A DNA stretch of 64,000 nucleotides from Nodularia sphaerocarpa UHCC 0038. Lineage in GTDB: Bacteria; Cyanobacteriota; Cyanobacteriia; Cyanobacteriales; Nostocaceae. Under the pieces are notes generated by a model that was not told where the DNA came from, did no database searches, and saw nothing but the letters and a program-made list of their open reading frames with translations. The translations under genes were made by a program, and so were the position numbers. This document shows positions 8,864-17,176 of this stretch, piece by piece (position 1 is the stretch's first letter; each line of letters begins with the position of its first letter). The DNA lies in NCBI RefSeq assembly GCF_022376295.1, contig NZ_CP060140.1:4344356-4408355 (forward strand). Direction: 5' to 3'.

Positions 8864-9709
8864 CTATTTCTGTTTTATTCTTGGGGTAAAAATTCCGTGT
8901 CTAGGACTAAATAGTAATGCTAAAATAAATAATCCTGATACTACTAAGACGATGGCTGGACCGGATGGTAAATTATAAAAGTAGCTGAGGTACATCCCGC
9001 TAATACTGGAAATTACACCAATGAATGCGCCTAAAATCATGACTTGATGCAGGCGTTTCACTAAAAGATAGGCGGTTGCTCCGGGTGTGATTAACAGTGA
9101 TAATACTAATATTACTCCTACGGTTTTCATGCTGGCGACAATTGTTAGGGCAATTAGCAGCATTAGTCCAAAGTTTAGCCGATTTACTGGTAAACCTGCG
9201 GCTTGTGCGCCTAATGGATCAAAGGTGTAAAATAAGAGTTCTTTGTATAGTAAGATTATTACTATTAAAACTATAGCAGCAATAATTGCGGTGTCTCGCA
9301 CTTCGTTGGATGTCACGCCGAGAATGTTGCCGAAAAGAAAGTGATTGAGGTCGATTTTTTGACTTTTTTGAATGACTGTAATTAAGGTGATACCCAATGC
9401 AAAAAATGCTGAAAGGACTATCCCCATTGCTGCATCTTCTTTGATTGGCGATCGCGTTTGAATCCAGGCGATCGCCATTGTACTCACAATTCCGGCTATA
9501 AATGCGCCAAAATAGATATTTCCTCCTAGCATAAAGGCGATCGCTAGTCCTGGCAATACTGAATGACTGATCGCATCACCCAATAATGCTAGTCTTTGCA
9601 CCATTAAATAACTACCAACTACTGCACACAGCAAGCCGACTATAATCGCAATCACGAGCGATCGCTGCATAAAGCTGTATTGCAATGGCTCAATTAATGC
9701 TTCTACCAT
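8864..9709 (-). CDS. Mn/Zn ABC transporter permease (ZnuB/MntB family)
   Basis: Integral membrane subunit of a cluster-9 metal ABC importer, 281 residues with about eight hydrophobic helices. The family pattern is clear: the GDAISHSVLPGLAIAF motif (about residues 45-60) contacts the ATPase, and LLITPGATAYLL (about 207-218) is a conserved permease motif. It lies downstream of the ATPase gene on the same strand (34-bp gap) and together with it diverges from the solute-binding protein gene at 10621. Confidence 0.9.
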   Translation of the reverse strand: MVEALIEPLQYSFMQRSLVIAIIVGLLCAVVGSYLMVQRLALLGDAISHSVLPGLAIAFMLGGNIYFGAFIAGIVSTMAIAWIQTRSPIKEDAAMGIVLSAFFALGITLITVIQKSQKIDLNHFLFGNILGVTSNEVRDTAIIAAIVLIVIILLYKELLFYTFDPLGAQAAGLPVNRLNFGLMLLIALTIVASMKTVGVILVLSLLITPGATAYLLVKRLHQVMILGAFIGVISSISGMYLSYFYNLPSGPAIVLVVSGLFILALLFSPRHGIFTPRIKQK

Positions 9710-9743
9710 AAGTATTTATACGAATCGCAGAGATAGGCTAAAT

Positions 9744-10532
9744 TTAAGCAGCGTCATCAAAGTACATTACCTGACCGTTATAGGCACGATAGAGGTTTTG
9801 CTTTGTCAAAACTTGCTCACGGACACCTGTAGCGATTAATTCACGATTTAGTAAAATTAAATCATCAAAGTGGGTGATTGATTCGCCTAAGTCGTGGTTA
9901 ACTACCAGGACAATTTTACCAGCCGCCGCCAGTTCATGGAAGACTGCAAAAATCACCGCTTGGGTTTTTTGGTCAATACCTACCAATGGTTCATCAAAGC
10001 AGTATATGTCTGCTTGCTGTGCCAAAGCACGGGCTAAAAATACTCTTTGTTGTTGTCCCCCTGATAATTCTCCTATGGGGCGATCGCAATGTGCAAACAT
10101 TTCCACCCGTTTGAGGGCGTTTTTGGTTTCCTGGCGACTGACTGCGGAAAAACTCCGCAACCAACCTGTCTTTTTTACCCTTCCCATCATCGCCACATCC
10201 CAAACTGTCGCTGGATAAGTCCAGTCAATTTGGCTACGCTGTGGGATATATGCAACTTTATCTAATTGCTGCATTAAAGGTTTGGTTTGATACAGGACTG
10301 TACCACTACTGAGAGGAACTAAGTTCAGCATCGCTTTCATTAAGGTACTTTTTCCCGCCCCATTCGGTCCAAAAATCCCTGTAATTCTGCCCGCTTTGAC
10401 AATACAGTTAACATCTCTTAAAGCTTCTTCTGTGCGGTAATGCACCCCGACATGGGCAATATTAATACTTGTAGGTGTGAGGGTGTCTTGCATGGGGTAG
10501 ACAGCGTTTAAGGGAAAATTAACAGTTCTCAT
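9744..10532 (-). CDS. Mn/Zn ABC transporter ATP-binding protein
   Basis: ATPase of the metal importer. From the preferred ATG at 10532 it is 262 residues. Walker A is GPNGAGKST, the signature is LSGGQQQR, Walker B is IYCFDEPL, and the switch His lies in LVVNHD. An upstream in-frame ATG at 10616 would add 28 hydrophobic residues (MLHWLSYFSHFSG...) atypical of the family. It would also place the start only 5 bp from the divergent gene and swallow the regulatory repeats, so the shorter start is chosen. It is probably cotranscribed with the permease. Confidence 0.9.
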   Translation of the reverse strand: MRTVNFPLNAVYPMQDTLTPTSINIAHVGVHYRTEEALRDVNCIVKAGRITGIFGPNGAGKSTLMKAMLNLVPLSSGTVLYQTKPLMQQLDKVAYIPQRSQIDWTYPATVWDVAMMGRVKKTGWLRSFSAVSRQETKNALKRVEMFAHCDRPIGELSGGQQQRVFLARALAQQADIYCFDEPLVGIDQKTQAVIFAVFHELAAAGKIVLVVNHDLGESITHFDDLILLNRELIATGVREQVLTKQNLYRAYNGQVMYFDDAA

Positions 10533-10552
10533 TTTGATGAATACCAATAAAA

Positions 10553-10614
10553 ATGATAAGAATATGAGAATAGTGTAACCTGAAAAATGAGAAAAATATG
10601 ATAACCAGTGTAAC
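10553..10614. promoter_or_regulatory. Phased TGA(T/G)AA direct repeats between divergent metal-transporter genes
   Basis: Two imperfect direct repeats of 27 and 28 bp (10553-10579 and 10587-10614), each holding two TGA(T/G)AA hexamers exactly 11 bp apart. Hexamers start at 10554, 10565, 10588 and 10599 (steps 11, 23, 11), so all lie on about the same face of the helix. The repeats occupy the spacer between the ATPase and solute-binding protein genes. This pattern is expected of an OmpR-class regulator (ManR controls Mn importers in cyanobacteria). The half-sites also resemble part of a Zur box, though the repeats are direct rather than inverted. Confidence 0.55.
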
Positions 10615-10620
10615 AAGTAT

Positions 10621-11598
10621 ATGAAAGCAATTACTCAATCAAAAGCTAGATCATACTGGCAAGCTGTGGTAGGAATTTTGTTAGGAGTTTCTATCGCAGG
10701 GTGTAATCAAGTAGACACTAATCGTGTTTCTACGGGAATAGATAGCCAGCCGCGAGTAGTTGCAACTAGCACCATTATTGCTGATTTGGCTGAAGAAATT
10801 GGAGGAGAGGAAATTCAGTTAACTGGTATTCTCCAACCAGGTGTAGATCCTCATGTTTATGAACCGACACCAGCAGACAGCAAGGTTTTAGAAACAGCCG
10901 ATTTGATTTTGTATAACGGCTACAACTTAGAACCAGGATTGATTAATTTAATGAATGCGACTGGGGAGAAGGTGCGAAAGGTAGCTGTGGGGGAAGTTGT
11001 CAAACCTTTACAGTTAGATAAAAGTGACAGTGAAATTGTACCAGATCCTCATGTTTGGGGGAATGCAGAAAATGCGATCGCAATGGTAAATTTGATTCGG
11101 GATGAATTGATTAAATTATCTCCCGCAGATGAGGCAGAATTTACTCAAAGAGCGTCAAAATTAACTCAGGAATTACAGCAGTTGCATAGCTGGATTAATC
11201 AACAGATTCAAACTATTCCCGCAGACAAACGCCAACTTGTGACAACTCATGATGCTTTTCAATATTATGGACAAGCTTATGGTATTGCGATCGCCGGCAC
11301 ATTAATTGGAATTAGCACAGAAGAACAACCAAGCGCCCAAACAGTAACGCGTTTAGTAGAGTCAATCAAAAAAAACAATGTCCCGGCAATTTTTGCCGAA
11401 ACGACAATTAACCCAGCCTTAATTACCACCGTTGCCCAAGAAGCCGGTGTAAAATTAGCACCACGTGAACTATATGCTGATTCTATTGGTGCAAAGGGCA
11501 GCGAAGGAGATTCTTACATCAAAATGATGACAGCGAACACCCGCACCATTGTAGAAGCATTAGGAGGCAAATATACACCATTTCAACCCACAAATTAA
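10621..11598 (+). CDS. Mn/Zn ABC transporter solute-binding lipoprotein
   Basis: Periplasmic metal-binding component of 325 residues. An N-terminal signal ends in the lipobox VSIAGC, making Cys28 the lipidation site. The likely ligands are H78 (in DPHVYEP), H144 (in DPHVWGN), H210 (in TTHDAFQYYG) and D287 (in LYADSIG). This His-His-His-Asp set is like TroA; classical cyanobacterial MntC has Glu at the third position, and Zn-specific ZnuA proteins usually have a His-rich loop that is absent here. Specificity for Mn or Zn therefore stays open. It is divergent from its ATPase/permease genes, with shared direct repeats in the spacer. Confidence 0.88.
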   Translation: MKAITQSKARSYWQAVVGILLGVSIAGCNQVDTNRVSTGIDSQPRVVATSTIIADLAEEIGGEEIQLTGILQPGVDPHVYEPTPADSKVLETADLILYNGYNLEPGLINLMNATGEKVRKVAVGEVVKPLQLDKSDSEIVPDPHVWGNAENAIAMVNLIRDELIKLSPADEAEFTQRASKLTQELQQLHSWINQQIQTIPADKRQLVTTHDAFQYYGQAYGIAIAGTLIGISTEEQPSAQTVTRLVESIKKNNVPAIFAETTINPALITTVAQEAGVKLAPRELYADSIGAKGSEGDSYIKMMTANTRTIVEALGGKYTPFQPTN

Positions 11599-11690
11599 TT
11601 CTAGACAATTTCATTTATGCGGGTATACACAGGAATAACCCGCCTGTGCGGGTTGAAATCATATTCCCCCAAAATTTTGCTCATAGCCTT

Positions 11691-11912
11691 TCAAATCTCT
11701 AAGAATATATCAACATCCACTTGAGCTTGCTTTAAAATATTTCTCAGCGTTCCTTCCCTAATCTCGCGATGATGAGGAATGGTTGTTTTCTGATTAGTTT
11801 GTGGATTAAACCAAATTTCATGATCTCCCTTAGCTGAACGATAAAATTCAAAACCTAATGTTCTCAATTTTCGCGTCACTTCTCGATAAGAAAAACCTGC
11901 CAATCTACCCAT
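11691..11912 (-). CDS. hicA: HicA-family mRNA interferase toxin
   Basis: A 73-residue double-stranded RNA-binding-fold toxin. The typical HicA pattern is visible: a Lys/Arg-rich first helix (SYREVTRKLRTLGFEF), then the catalytic His31 in KGDHEIWFNP, and the IPHHREIREGTLRNILKQA tail. It overlaps the upstream hicB stop by one base (TAATG), so the pair is translationally coupled. Toxin after antitoxin reverses the usual E. coli hicAB order. Confidence 0.88.
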   Translation of the reverse strand: MGRLAGFSYREVTRKLRTLGFEFYRSAKGDHEIWFNPQTNQKTTIPHHREIREGTLRNILKQAQVDVDIFLEI

Positions 11913-12151
11913 TAGACCTCCATAATCAGAGGATATTCAAATTGAGATGGTAAGTCTTGTAAATTCAAACTAGCGTTTTTTCCTTTTTCCATATCTAATA
12001 GCACCTTAGCTACATCTTCAGCAATTTCCAATGCTTCTTGTAGTGTTTTACCTTCTGCTACTAAACCTTGAATATCATCACTAGTAGCCACAAAATAGTC
12101 TTGTCCCTCTTCCGAAAATTTTTCAATATTCAGTCTAATTAATTTTTTCAT
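11912..12151 (-). CDS. hicB: HicB-family antitoxin (short form)
   Basis: A 79-residue partial-RNase-H-fold antitoxin: the motif YFVATSDDIQGLVAEGKTLQEALE is the standard HicB core. The protein ends soon after this core and has no C-terminal ribbon-helix-helix or HTH domain. Autoregulation of the operon must then use another DNA-binding surface or partner. It is the first gene of the hicBA pair; the start is ATG 12151. Confidence 0.86.
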   Translation of the reverse strand: MKKLIRLNIEKFSEEGQDYFVATSDDIQGLVAEGKTLQEALEIAEDVAKVLLDMEKGKNASLNLQDLPSQFEYPLIMEV

Positions 12152-12276
12152 GTTTTTTATTAATTAACTGAGAATACAGATTAATTCTATCCCTCATAAT
12201 TCTAGTTGAGTGTATGATAATAATCAATAATAAAAATTTCATTTAAAACCTAATTTTTGGGGAATTAGCCAACAGT

Positions 12277-13320
12277 ATGGCGGATAACACCGATAAAATA
12301 GAATCATTTCGAGCCTTGGCATTGCAAGTTAAATGTCAAGCAGTCAATTTAGCAGGCGATCGCCAAACAACCCGACTGCTAATGCTAAACTCAATCAATC
12401 GCTTAGAGCAACAAATTGCTGCGAGTATTGCCTTCATTGGCTTTGACTGTCGTTTAATAGTCTTACCAGAATATTTCCTCACAGGTTTCCCGATGGGGGA
12501 ACCTTTAGCTGTGTGGGGAGAAAAAGCCTGTCTAGAAATGGCGGGCCCTGAGTATGAAGCCCTAAGTAAAATTGCCCAGAAACATCAAATATTTTTAGCT
12601 GGTAACGCCTACGAACTCGACCCCAATTTTCCGGGATTGTACTTTCAAACCAGCTTTGTAATTGACCCCTCTGGTGTAATTATCTTACGCTATCGACGGC
12701 TAAATTCCTTATTTGCCCCCACACCCCATGATGTTTGGGATAAATATCTAGATTGCTATGGTTTAGAGGGAGTGTTTCCCGTTGCAAAGACAGCAATTGG
12801 TAATTTAGCAGCGATCGCATCAGAAGAAATTTTATATCCAGAAGTAGCGCGTTGTCTAGCAATGCGGGGCGCAGAAATCTTTTTACATTCCACATCAGAA
12901 GTATATGATAATACATTAACGCCTAAAGACGCGGCGAAAATCTCTCGCGCCGTAGAAAATATGGCTTACGTAGTTTCAGCCAATACAGCAGGCATAAATA
13001 ATATTCCCATTCCTGTAGCTTCGGCAGACGGTGGTTCTAAAATCATCGATTATCGGGGAAAAGTCCTAGCGCAGGCTGCTACAGGCGAGAGTATGACAGC
13101 TTTTGCCGAGATAGACTTGGCAGCATTACGACGCGATCGCCGCCGTCCAGGGTTAAATAATTTACCATCACGCCAGCGATTTGAGCTATACGCCCAAAGT
13201 TACAGCCAGTCACACTTTTACCCAGCAAACACCATGCTAAAGGGAGAAGTAGATCGCAAACACTTTATAGAAACGCAACAAAAAACCATTGAACGTTTAG
13301 CCACATTAGGCATAATTTAA
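12277..13320 (+). CDS. Nitrilase-superfamily protein lacking catalytic Cys and Lys
   Basis: A 347-residue protein with the carbon-nitrogen hydrolase fold. The catalytic Glu is present (LPEYFLTGFP, E65). The catalytic Lys position in the usual YRK motif reads RYRRLN, giving R141. The nucleophile position, normally ICYDxxFPE, reads IASEEILYPE, giving Ser182. The following ARCLAMRGAEIFLHST matches the family well, so the alignment is firm. Either the protein is a pseudo-enzyme or it works by a different mechanism. It begins an apparent three-gene set with an aldehyde dehydrogenase (45-bp gap) and a small unknown protein. The ATG at 12277 follows an AT-rich region. Confidence 0.82.
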   Translation: MADNTDKIESFRALALQVKCQAVNLAGDRQTTRLLMLNSINRLEQQIAASIAFIGFDCRLIVLPEYFLTGFPMGEPLAVWGEKACLEMAGPEYEALSKIAQKHQIFLAGNAYELDPNFPGLYFQTSFVIDPSGVIILRYRRLNSLFAPTPHDVWDKYLDCYGLEGVFPVAKTAIGNLAAIASEEILYPEVARCLAMRGAEIFLHSTSEVYDNTLTPKDAAKISRAVENMAYVVSANTAGINNIPIPVASADGGSKIIDYRGKVLAQAATGESMTAFAEIDLAALRRDRRRPGLNNLPSRQRFELYAQSYSQSHFYPANTMLKGEVDRKHFIETQQKTIERLATLGII

Positions 13321-13364
13321 CTTGTAATAAGGGGGATGAAACATCACAACTAACGACTAATGAA

Positions 13365-14783
13365 ATGAGTAAACCAATCGAAATCCGCAACCCCCGAACA
13401 GGAAAATTTGATTATATAATTCTTCCTCCGCCCCCCAGACTATTAGTACACAAATGTAACCGCGCCCGCAGATCGCAAATTCACTGGCAAAACATAGGTA
13501 TAGAAGCAAGAATTGATGCTTTACTAGAATGGAAACAAGCCATAGTATTTGGGCGTGAACAGTTGACAGAAGCTTTGGTAAGTGATACAGGAAGACTGTC
13601 AACTTCAATATTAGAAATAGACACTTTCCTGTCTACCATTGACCGTTGGTGTAGATTAGCGCCAGATTTACTACAAACTTCAGCCAAAAATACAGCCATC
13701 CCCTTCATCACCCTGCAACAACAATCAGTACCTTACCCCCTAGTAGGAGTAATTAGCCCCTGGAATTTTCCCCTGTTACTGTCCACAATTGATACTATTC
13801 CCGCATTATTAGCAGGTTGTGCAGTCATCGTCAAACCCAGCGAAATCGCCCCCCGTTTCGTCGCCCCATTGATTACAGCCTTAAATACCGTCCCTGACTT
13901 ACGTGACGTATTAAGTTTTGCTGAGGGAGCCGGTGAAACAGGTGCTACCCTGATAGAAAATGTAGATTTAGTCTGCTTTACCGGTAGTGTCGCCACAGGA
14001 AGAAAAGTAGCAGAAGCAGCAGCGAGAAGGTTTATTCCCGCCTTTTTAGAATTAGGTGGAAAAGACCCAGCCATTGTTTTAGAATCAGCAGATTTAGAAT
14101 TAGCAACCTCAGCAATTTTGTGGGGTTCAGTCGTCAATAGTGGACAATCGTGCCTTTCAATTGAGAGAATTTACGTAGCCGAATCGATATTTGAAGAATT
14201 TTATCATCAACTCGTAGTCAAAGCCCATCGTTTGCAGTTAGCCCATCCCAGAGTTGACAGTGGAGACATTGGTCCCATCATAGCCGAAAGACAAGCCGCA
14301 ATTATTCACGACCATCTTCTAGATGCAGTCGAAAAAGGCGCATTAATACATTGTGGCGGTAAAGTAGAAGAATTAGGCGGAGGTTGGTGGTGTCGTCCCA
14401 CAGTTATCACCCAAGTCAACCATTCCATGAAAGTGATGACCGAAGAAACTTTTGGTCCCATAATGCCAGTCATGCCATTTCCCACAGTTGAAGAAGCGGT
14501 ATACTTAGCAAATGACTCCATATATGGACTGAGTGCGGCGGTGTTTGCCGAGACAGAAGCCGAAGCCTTAGCAGTTGCTAACCAAATCGATGCAGGTGCT
14601 ATCAGTATCAATGATGCCGCTTTAACTGCCATCATGTACGAAGGAGAAAAGAATGCTTTCAAATTCTCCGGTCTTGGTGGGTCACGCATGGGGCCAGCGT
14701 CACTAAAACGCTTCCTGCGAAAAAAAGCATTTTTGATTAAAACTAACTCTAATAATGACCCTTGGTGGTTTAATAACCAGTGA
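13365..14783 (+). CDS. NAD(P)-dependent aldehyde dehydrogenase
   Basis: A 472-residue member of the ALDH superfamily that oxidises an aldehyde to the acid. The oxyanion Asn is N134 in SPWNFPLLL, the general base is E229 in LELGGKD, and the catalytic Cys is C263 in NSGQSCLS. The EETFGPIMPVMPF motif is also present. The C-terminal part (MGPASLKRFLRKKAF) resembles the coniferyl/fatty-aldehyde-type group more than betaine aldehyde dehydrogenases. The substrate is unknown; the nitrilase-like gene just upstream suggests a shared pathway on a nitrogenous or aryl compound, which is inference. Confidence 0.88.
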   Translation: MSKPIEIRNPRTGKFDYIILPPPPRLLVHKCNRARRSQIHWQNIGIEARIDALLEWKQAIVFGREQLTEALVSDTGRLSTSILEIDTFLSTIDRWCRLAPDLLQTSAKNTAIPFITLQQQSVPYPLVGVISPWNFPLLLSTIDTIPALLAGCAVIVKPSEIAPRFVAPLITALNTVPDLRDVLSFAEGAGETGATLIENVDLVCFTGSVATGRKVAEAAARRFIPAFLELGGKDPAIVLESADLELATSAILWGSVVNSGQSCLSIERIYVAESIFEEFYHQLVVKAHRLQLAHPRVDSGDIGPIIAERQAAIIHDHLLDAVEKGALIHCGGKVEELGGGWWCRPTVITQVNHSMKVMTEETFGPIMPVMPFPTVEEAVYLANDSIYGLSAAVFAETEAEALAVANQIDAGAISINDAALTAIMYEGEKNAFKFSGLGGSRMGPASLKRFLRKKAFLIKTNSNNDPWWFNNQ

Positions 14784-14823
14784 AATAAATATCTAGTCAA
14801 GCCCACAATACAGGAAATGTAAA

Positions 14824-15267
14824 ATGTCTATTATTAAAGTAGAAATGCCCGTAATGGCACGTCATGAAGGAGAATGGTCTGGTGCTTATACATTAGTTGA
14901 TACAGAAGGAAAAATTCTCGACAAATATACTTCTCATTTAAGCTGCCAATTTATCGAAAATCCCCCTTTTTCTTACCACCAAATAAATCGTTATCAATGG
15001 ACTGATGGTAGACAAGAAGAACATCATTTTCCGGGAATATATCGTGATAAAAAGCTATGGTTTGACACCGAACGCCTTGATGGTAATGCCTGGGAAGTAG
15101 AAAATGGCATTATTATGTTGCGTTTCGCATTTAAAGGAATGCCCGACGCATATTTATATGAAACAATTTTTCTGAGTCCTTGTAATAACTTTCGCTTCCG
15201 CACTTGGCATTGGTTTAAAAATCATCAAGTATATCAACGTACCTTAGTACAAGAACAGCGAATATAA
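14824..15267 (+). CDS. Conserved small protein of unknown function
   Basis: A 147-residue soluble protein with no signal peptide or membrane helix. It is rich in alternating polar/hydrophobic strands (HEGEWSGAYTLVDTEG, LSCQFIEN, HFPGIYRDKKLWFDTERL), suggesting a lipocalin-like or calycin beta-barrel as in DUF3598-type proteins. I cannot name the family with certainty. It lies 40 bp after the aldehyde dehydrogenase on the same strand and probably belongs to the same transcript as a small-molecule carrier or accessory protein, which is inference only. Confidence 0.65.
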   Translation: MSIIKVEMPVMARHEGEWSGAYTLVDTEGKILDKYTSHLSCQFIENPPFSYHQINRYQWTDGRQEEHHFPGIYRDKKLWFDTERLDGNAWEVENGIIMLRFAFKGMPDAYLYETIFLSPCNNFRFRTWHWFKNHQVYQRTLVQEQRI

Positions 15268-15590
15268 ATTTTAGATGAATTATTCTGTTTATGGTGCATA
15301 AAAATTCGTAAATGTGCCTTTATTTAAATGAATAAAAATTGGATATTTCTCTAAAGTATCACCATAGGGGAGGGAAGAAGAATTAAATAACCACAGATGA
15401 ACACAGATGAACACAGATAAATATTTCTGTCTTTCTTTCTTTCTTTCTTTCTTTCTTCCTTCGTGTCCTTAGTGTTCTTCTCCCAAAGGGAGACGCTTCG
15501 CGAACGTGGTTCGTTCTTCATAAATTTTCTTATTCATCCCAGAAGCGCTATAATTGAAACTCCCAAACTCATACTTAACAAAGTAAAAAC
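15268..15590. other. Spacer with TTTC microsatellite before hisS
   Basis: No gene is seen. The stretch holds a CACAGATGAACACAGATG tandem (about 15391-15420), a (TTTC)n microsatellite of about seven units (15430-15460), and a copy of the GGGAGACGCTTCGCGAACG repeat (15489-15508). The last 50 bp should hold the hisS promoter and ribosome-binding site. Confidence 0.6.
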
Positions 15591-16979
15591 ATGGCAAAAA
15601 GTGACAAAATAAACTTTTCAACACCGAGTGGATTTCCCGAATTTCTCCCCAGTGAAAAACGCTTAGAAGTATACTTGTTAGATAATATTCGCCGAGTATT
15701 TGAAAGCTACGGATTTACACCCATTGAAACACCCGCAGTCGAACGGTTAGAAGTTCTACAAGCCAAGGGAAACCAAGGCGATAATATCATTTATGGCATT
15801 GACCCAATATTACCACCAAATCGGCAAGCAGAGAAAGAAAAAGCCGGGGAAACAGGTTCAGAAGCTAGAGCTTTAAAGTTCGACCAAACTGTGCCTTTAG
15901 CAGCTTATATCGCGCGTCATTTAAATGAATTAACTTTTCCCTTTGCGCGTTACCAAACCGATGTAGTTTTTCGGGGAGAACGGGCAAAAGATGGGCGTTT
16001 TCGTCAGTTCCGTCAATGCGACATTGATGTAGTGGCTCGTCGTGAACTCAGTTTACTCTATGATGCTCAAATGCCGGCAATTATCACCGAAATATTTGAA
16101 GCTGTAAATATTGGTGATTTTCTAATTCGGATAAATAATCGTAAAATTCTGACAGGTTTTTTCCAATCTGTGGGAATTACTGAAACTAAAATTAAAGCTT
16201 GTATTGGTATTATTGATAATTTAGAAAAAATTGGGGAAGCTAAAGTTAAGCAGGCGCTAGAAACAGAAGGAGTTATCCCTGAACAAACTCAAAAAATCAT
16301 CGATTTTATTAGCATTAATGGCAGTGTTGAGGAAGTATTAGATAAACTCAAGCATCTGGCTGAAAATCTTCCAGAGGCGGAACAATTCAATTTGGGAGTA
16401 TCTGAGTTAGCAACTGTGATTACAGGTGTTCGTGATTTGGGAGTATCTGAAAATCGTTTCTGTATTGATTTATCTATTGCTCGTGGTTTGGATTATTATA
16501 CGGGTACAGTTTACGAAACAACTTTGTTGGGACATGAGGCTTTAGGTAGTATTTGCTCTGGTGGCAGATATGAAGAATTAGTTGGGACTTTTTTGGGCGA
16601 GAAAATGCCTGGTGTGGGTATTTCTATTGGGTTGACTCGGTTAATTAGTCGTCTGTTAAAAGCTGGTATTCTTAGTACTTTATCTGCGACTCCAGCGCAG
16701 GTGATGGTGGTAAATATGCAAGCAGATTTAATGCCTATTTATTTAAATGTATCTCAAAATCTGCGTCGGGCTGGACTTAATGTTGTGACTAATTTTGATA
16801 AGCGCCCTTTGGGTAAACAATTTCAACTGGCTGATAAACAAGGTGTTCAATTCTGTGTGATTATTGGTTCTGAGGAAGCCGCAGCGCAAAAGTCTTCTCT
16901 TAAGGATTTAAAGTCAGGTGAGCAGATAGAGGTTACATTGGAAAATTTGGCTGGGGAAATTAAAAATAGACTGGGGTAA
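15591..16979 (+). CDS. hisS: Histidyl-tRNA synthetase
   Basis: Class II aminoacyl-tRNA synthetase that charges tRNA-His, 462 residues. Motif 2 is VFRGERAKDGRFRQFRQCDIDVV. The histidine-specific motifs IARGLDYYTGTVYE and SICSGGRYEELVG are present. Motif 3 is PGVGISIGLTRL, and a C-terminal anticodon-binding domain spans about 370-460. It starts at ATG 15591, directly before AKSDKINFSTPSGFPEFLP. It is a single gene with no co-directional neighbour within 300 bp upstream. Confidence 0.93.
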   Translation: MAKSDKINFSTPSGFPEFLPSEKRLEVYLLDNIRRVFESYGFTPIETPAVERLEVLQAKGNQGDNIIYGIDPILPPNRQAEKEKAGETGSEARALKFDQTVPLAAYIARHLNELTFPFARYQTDVVFRGERAKDGRFRQFRQCDIDVVARRELSLLYDAQMPAIITEIFEAVNIGDFLIRINNRKILTGFFQSVGITETKIKACIGIIDNLEKIGEAKVKQALETEGVIPEQTQKIIDFISINGSVEEVLDKLKHLAENLPEAEQFNLGVSELATVITGVRDLGVSENRFCIDLSIARGLDYYTGTVYETTLLGHEALGSICSGGRYEELVGTFLGEKMPGVGISIGLTRLISRLLKAGILSTLSATPAQVMVVNMQADLMPIYLNVSQNLRRAGLNVVTNFDKRPLGKQFQLADKQGVQFCVIIGSEEAAAQKSSLKDLKSGEQIEVTLENLAGEIKNRLG

Positions 16980-17176
16980 ATGAAATATTTTTTTTCTCAC
17001 GCAGAGGCGCAGAGGCGCAAAGGAAGAATAAGGAATGCGGATTTAATAAAATACAGAACCTCACCCCCAACCCCTCTCCTTACTTTCGCGTAGCGTCTCC
17101 CTTTGGGAGAAGGAGAGGGGAGACTTTGACGCAAGTGAAAGGCGTGGTTTTTTACAAGGATATTGTATTAAGTATT

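Noticed and set aside
9744..10616. Longer start for the metal ABC ATPase at 10616
   Set aside because: Adds 28 hydrophobic residues not typical of the family and would include the shared regulatory repeats.
13733..14137. Minus-strand frames inside the aldehyde dehydrogenase gene
   Set aside because: Antisense shadows; the plus-strand enzyme has all catalytic motifs.
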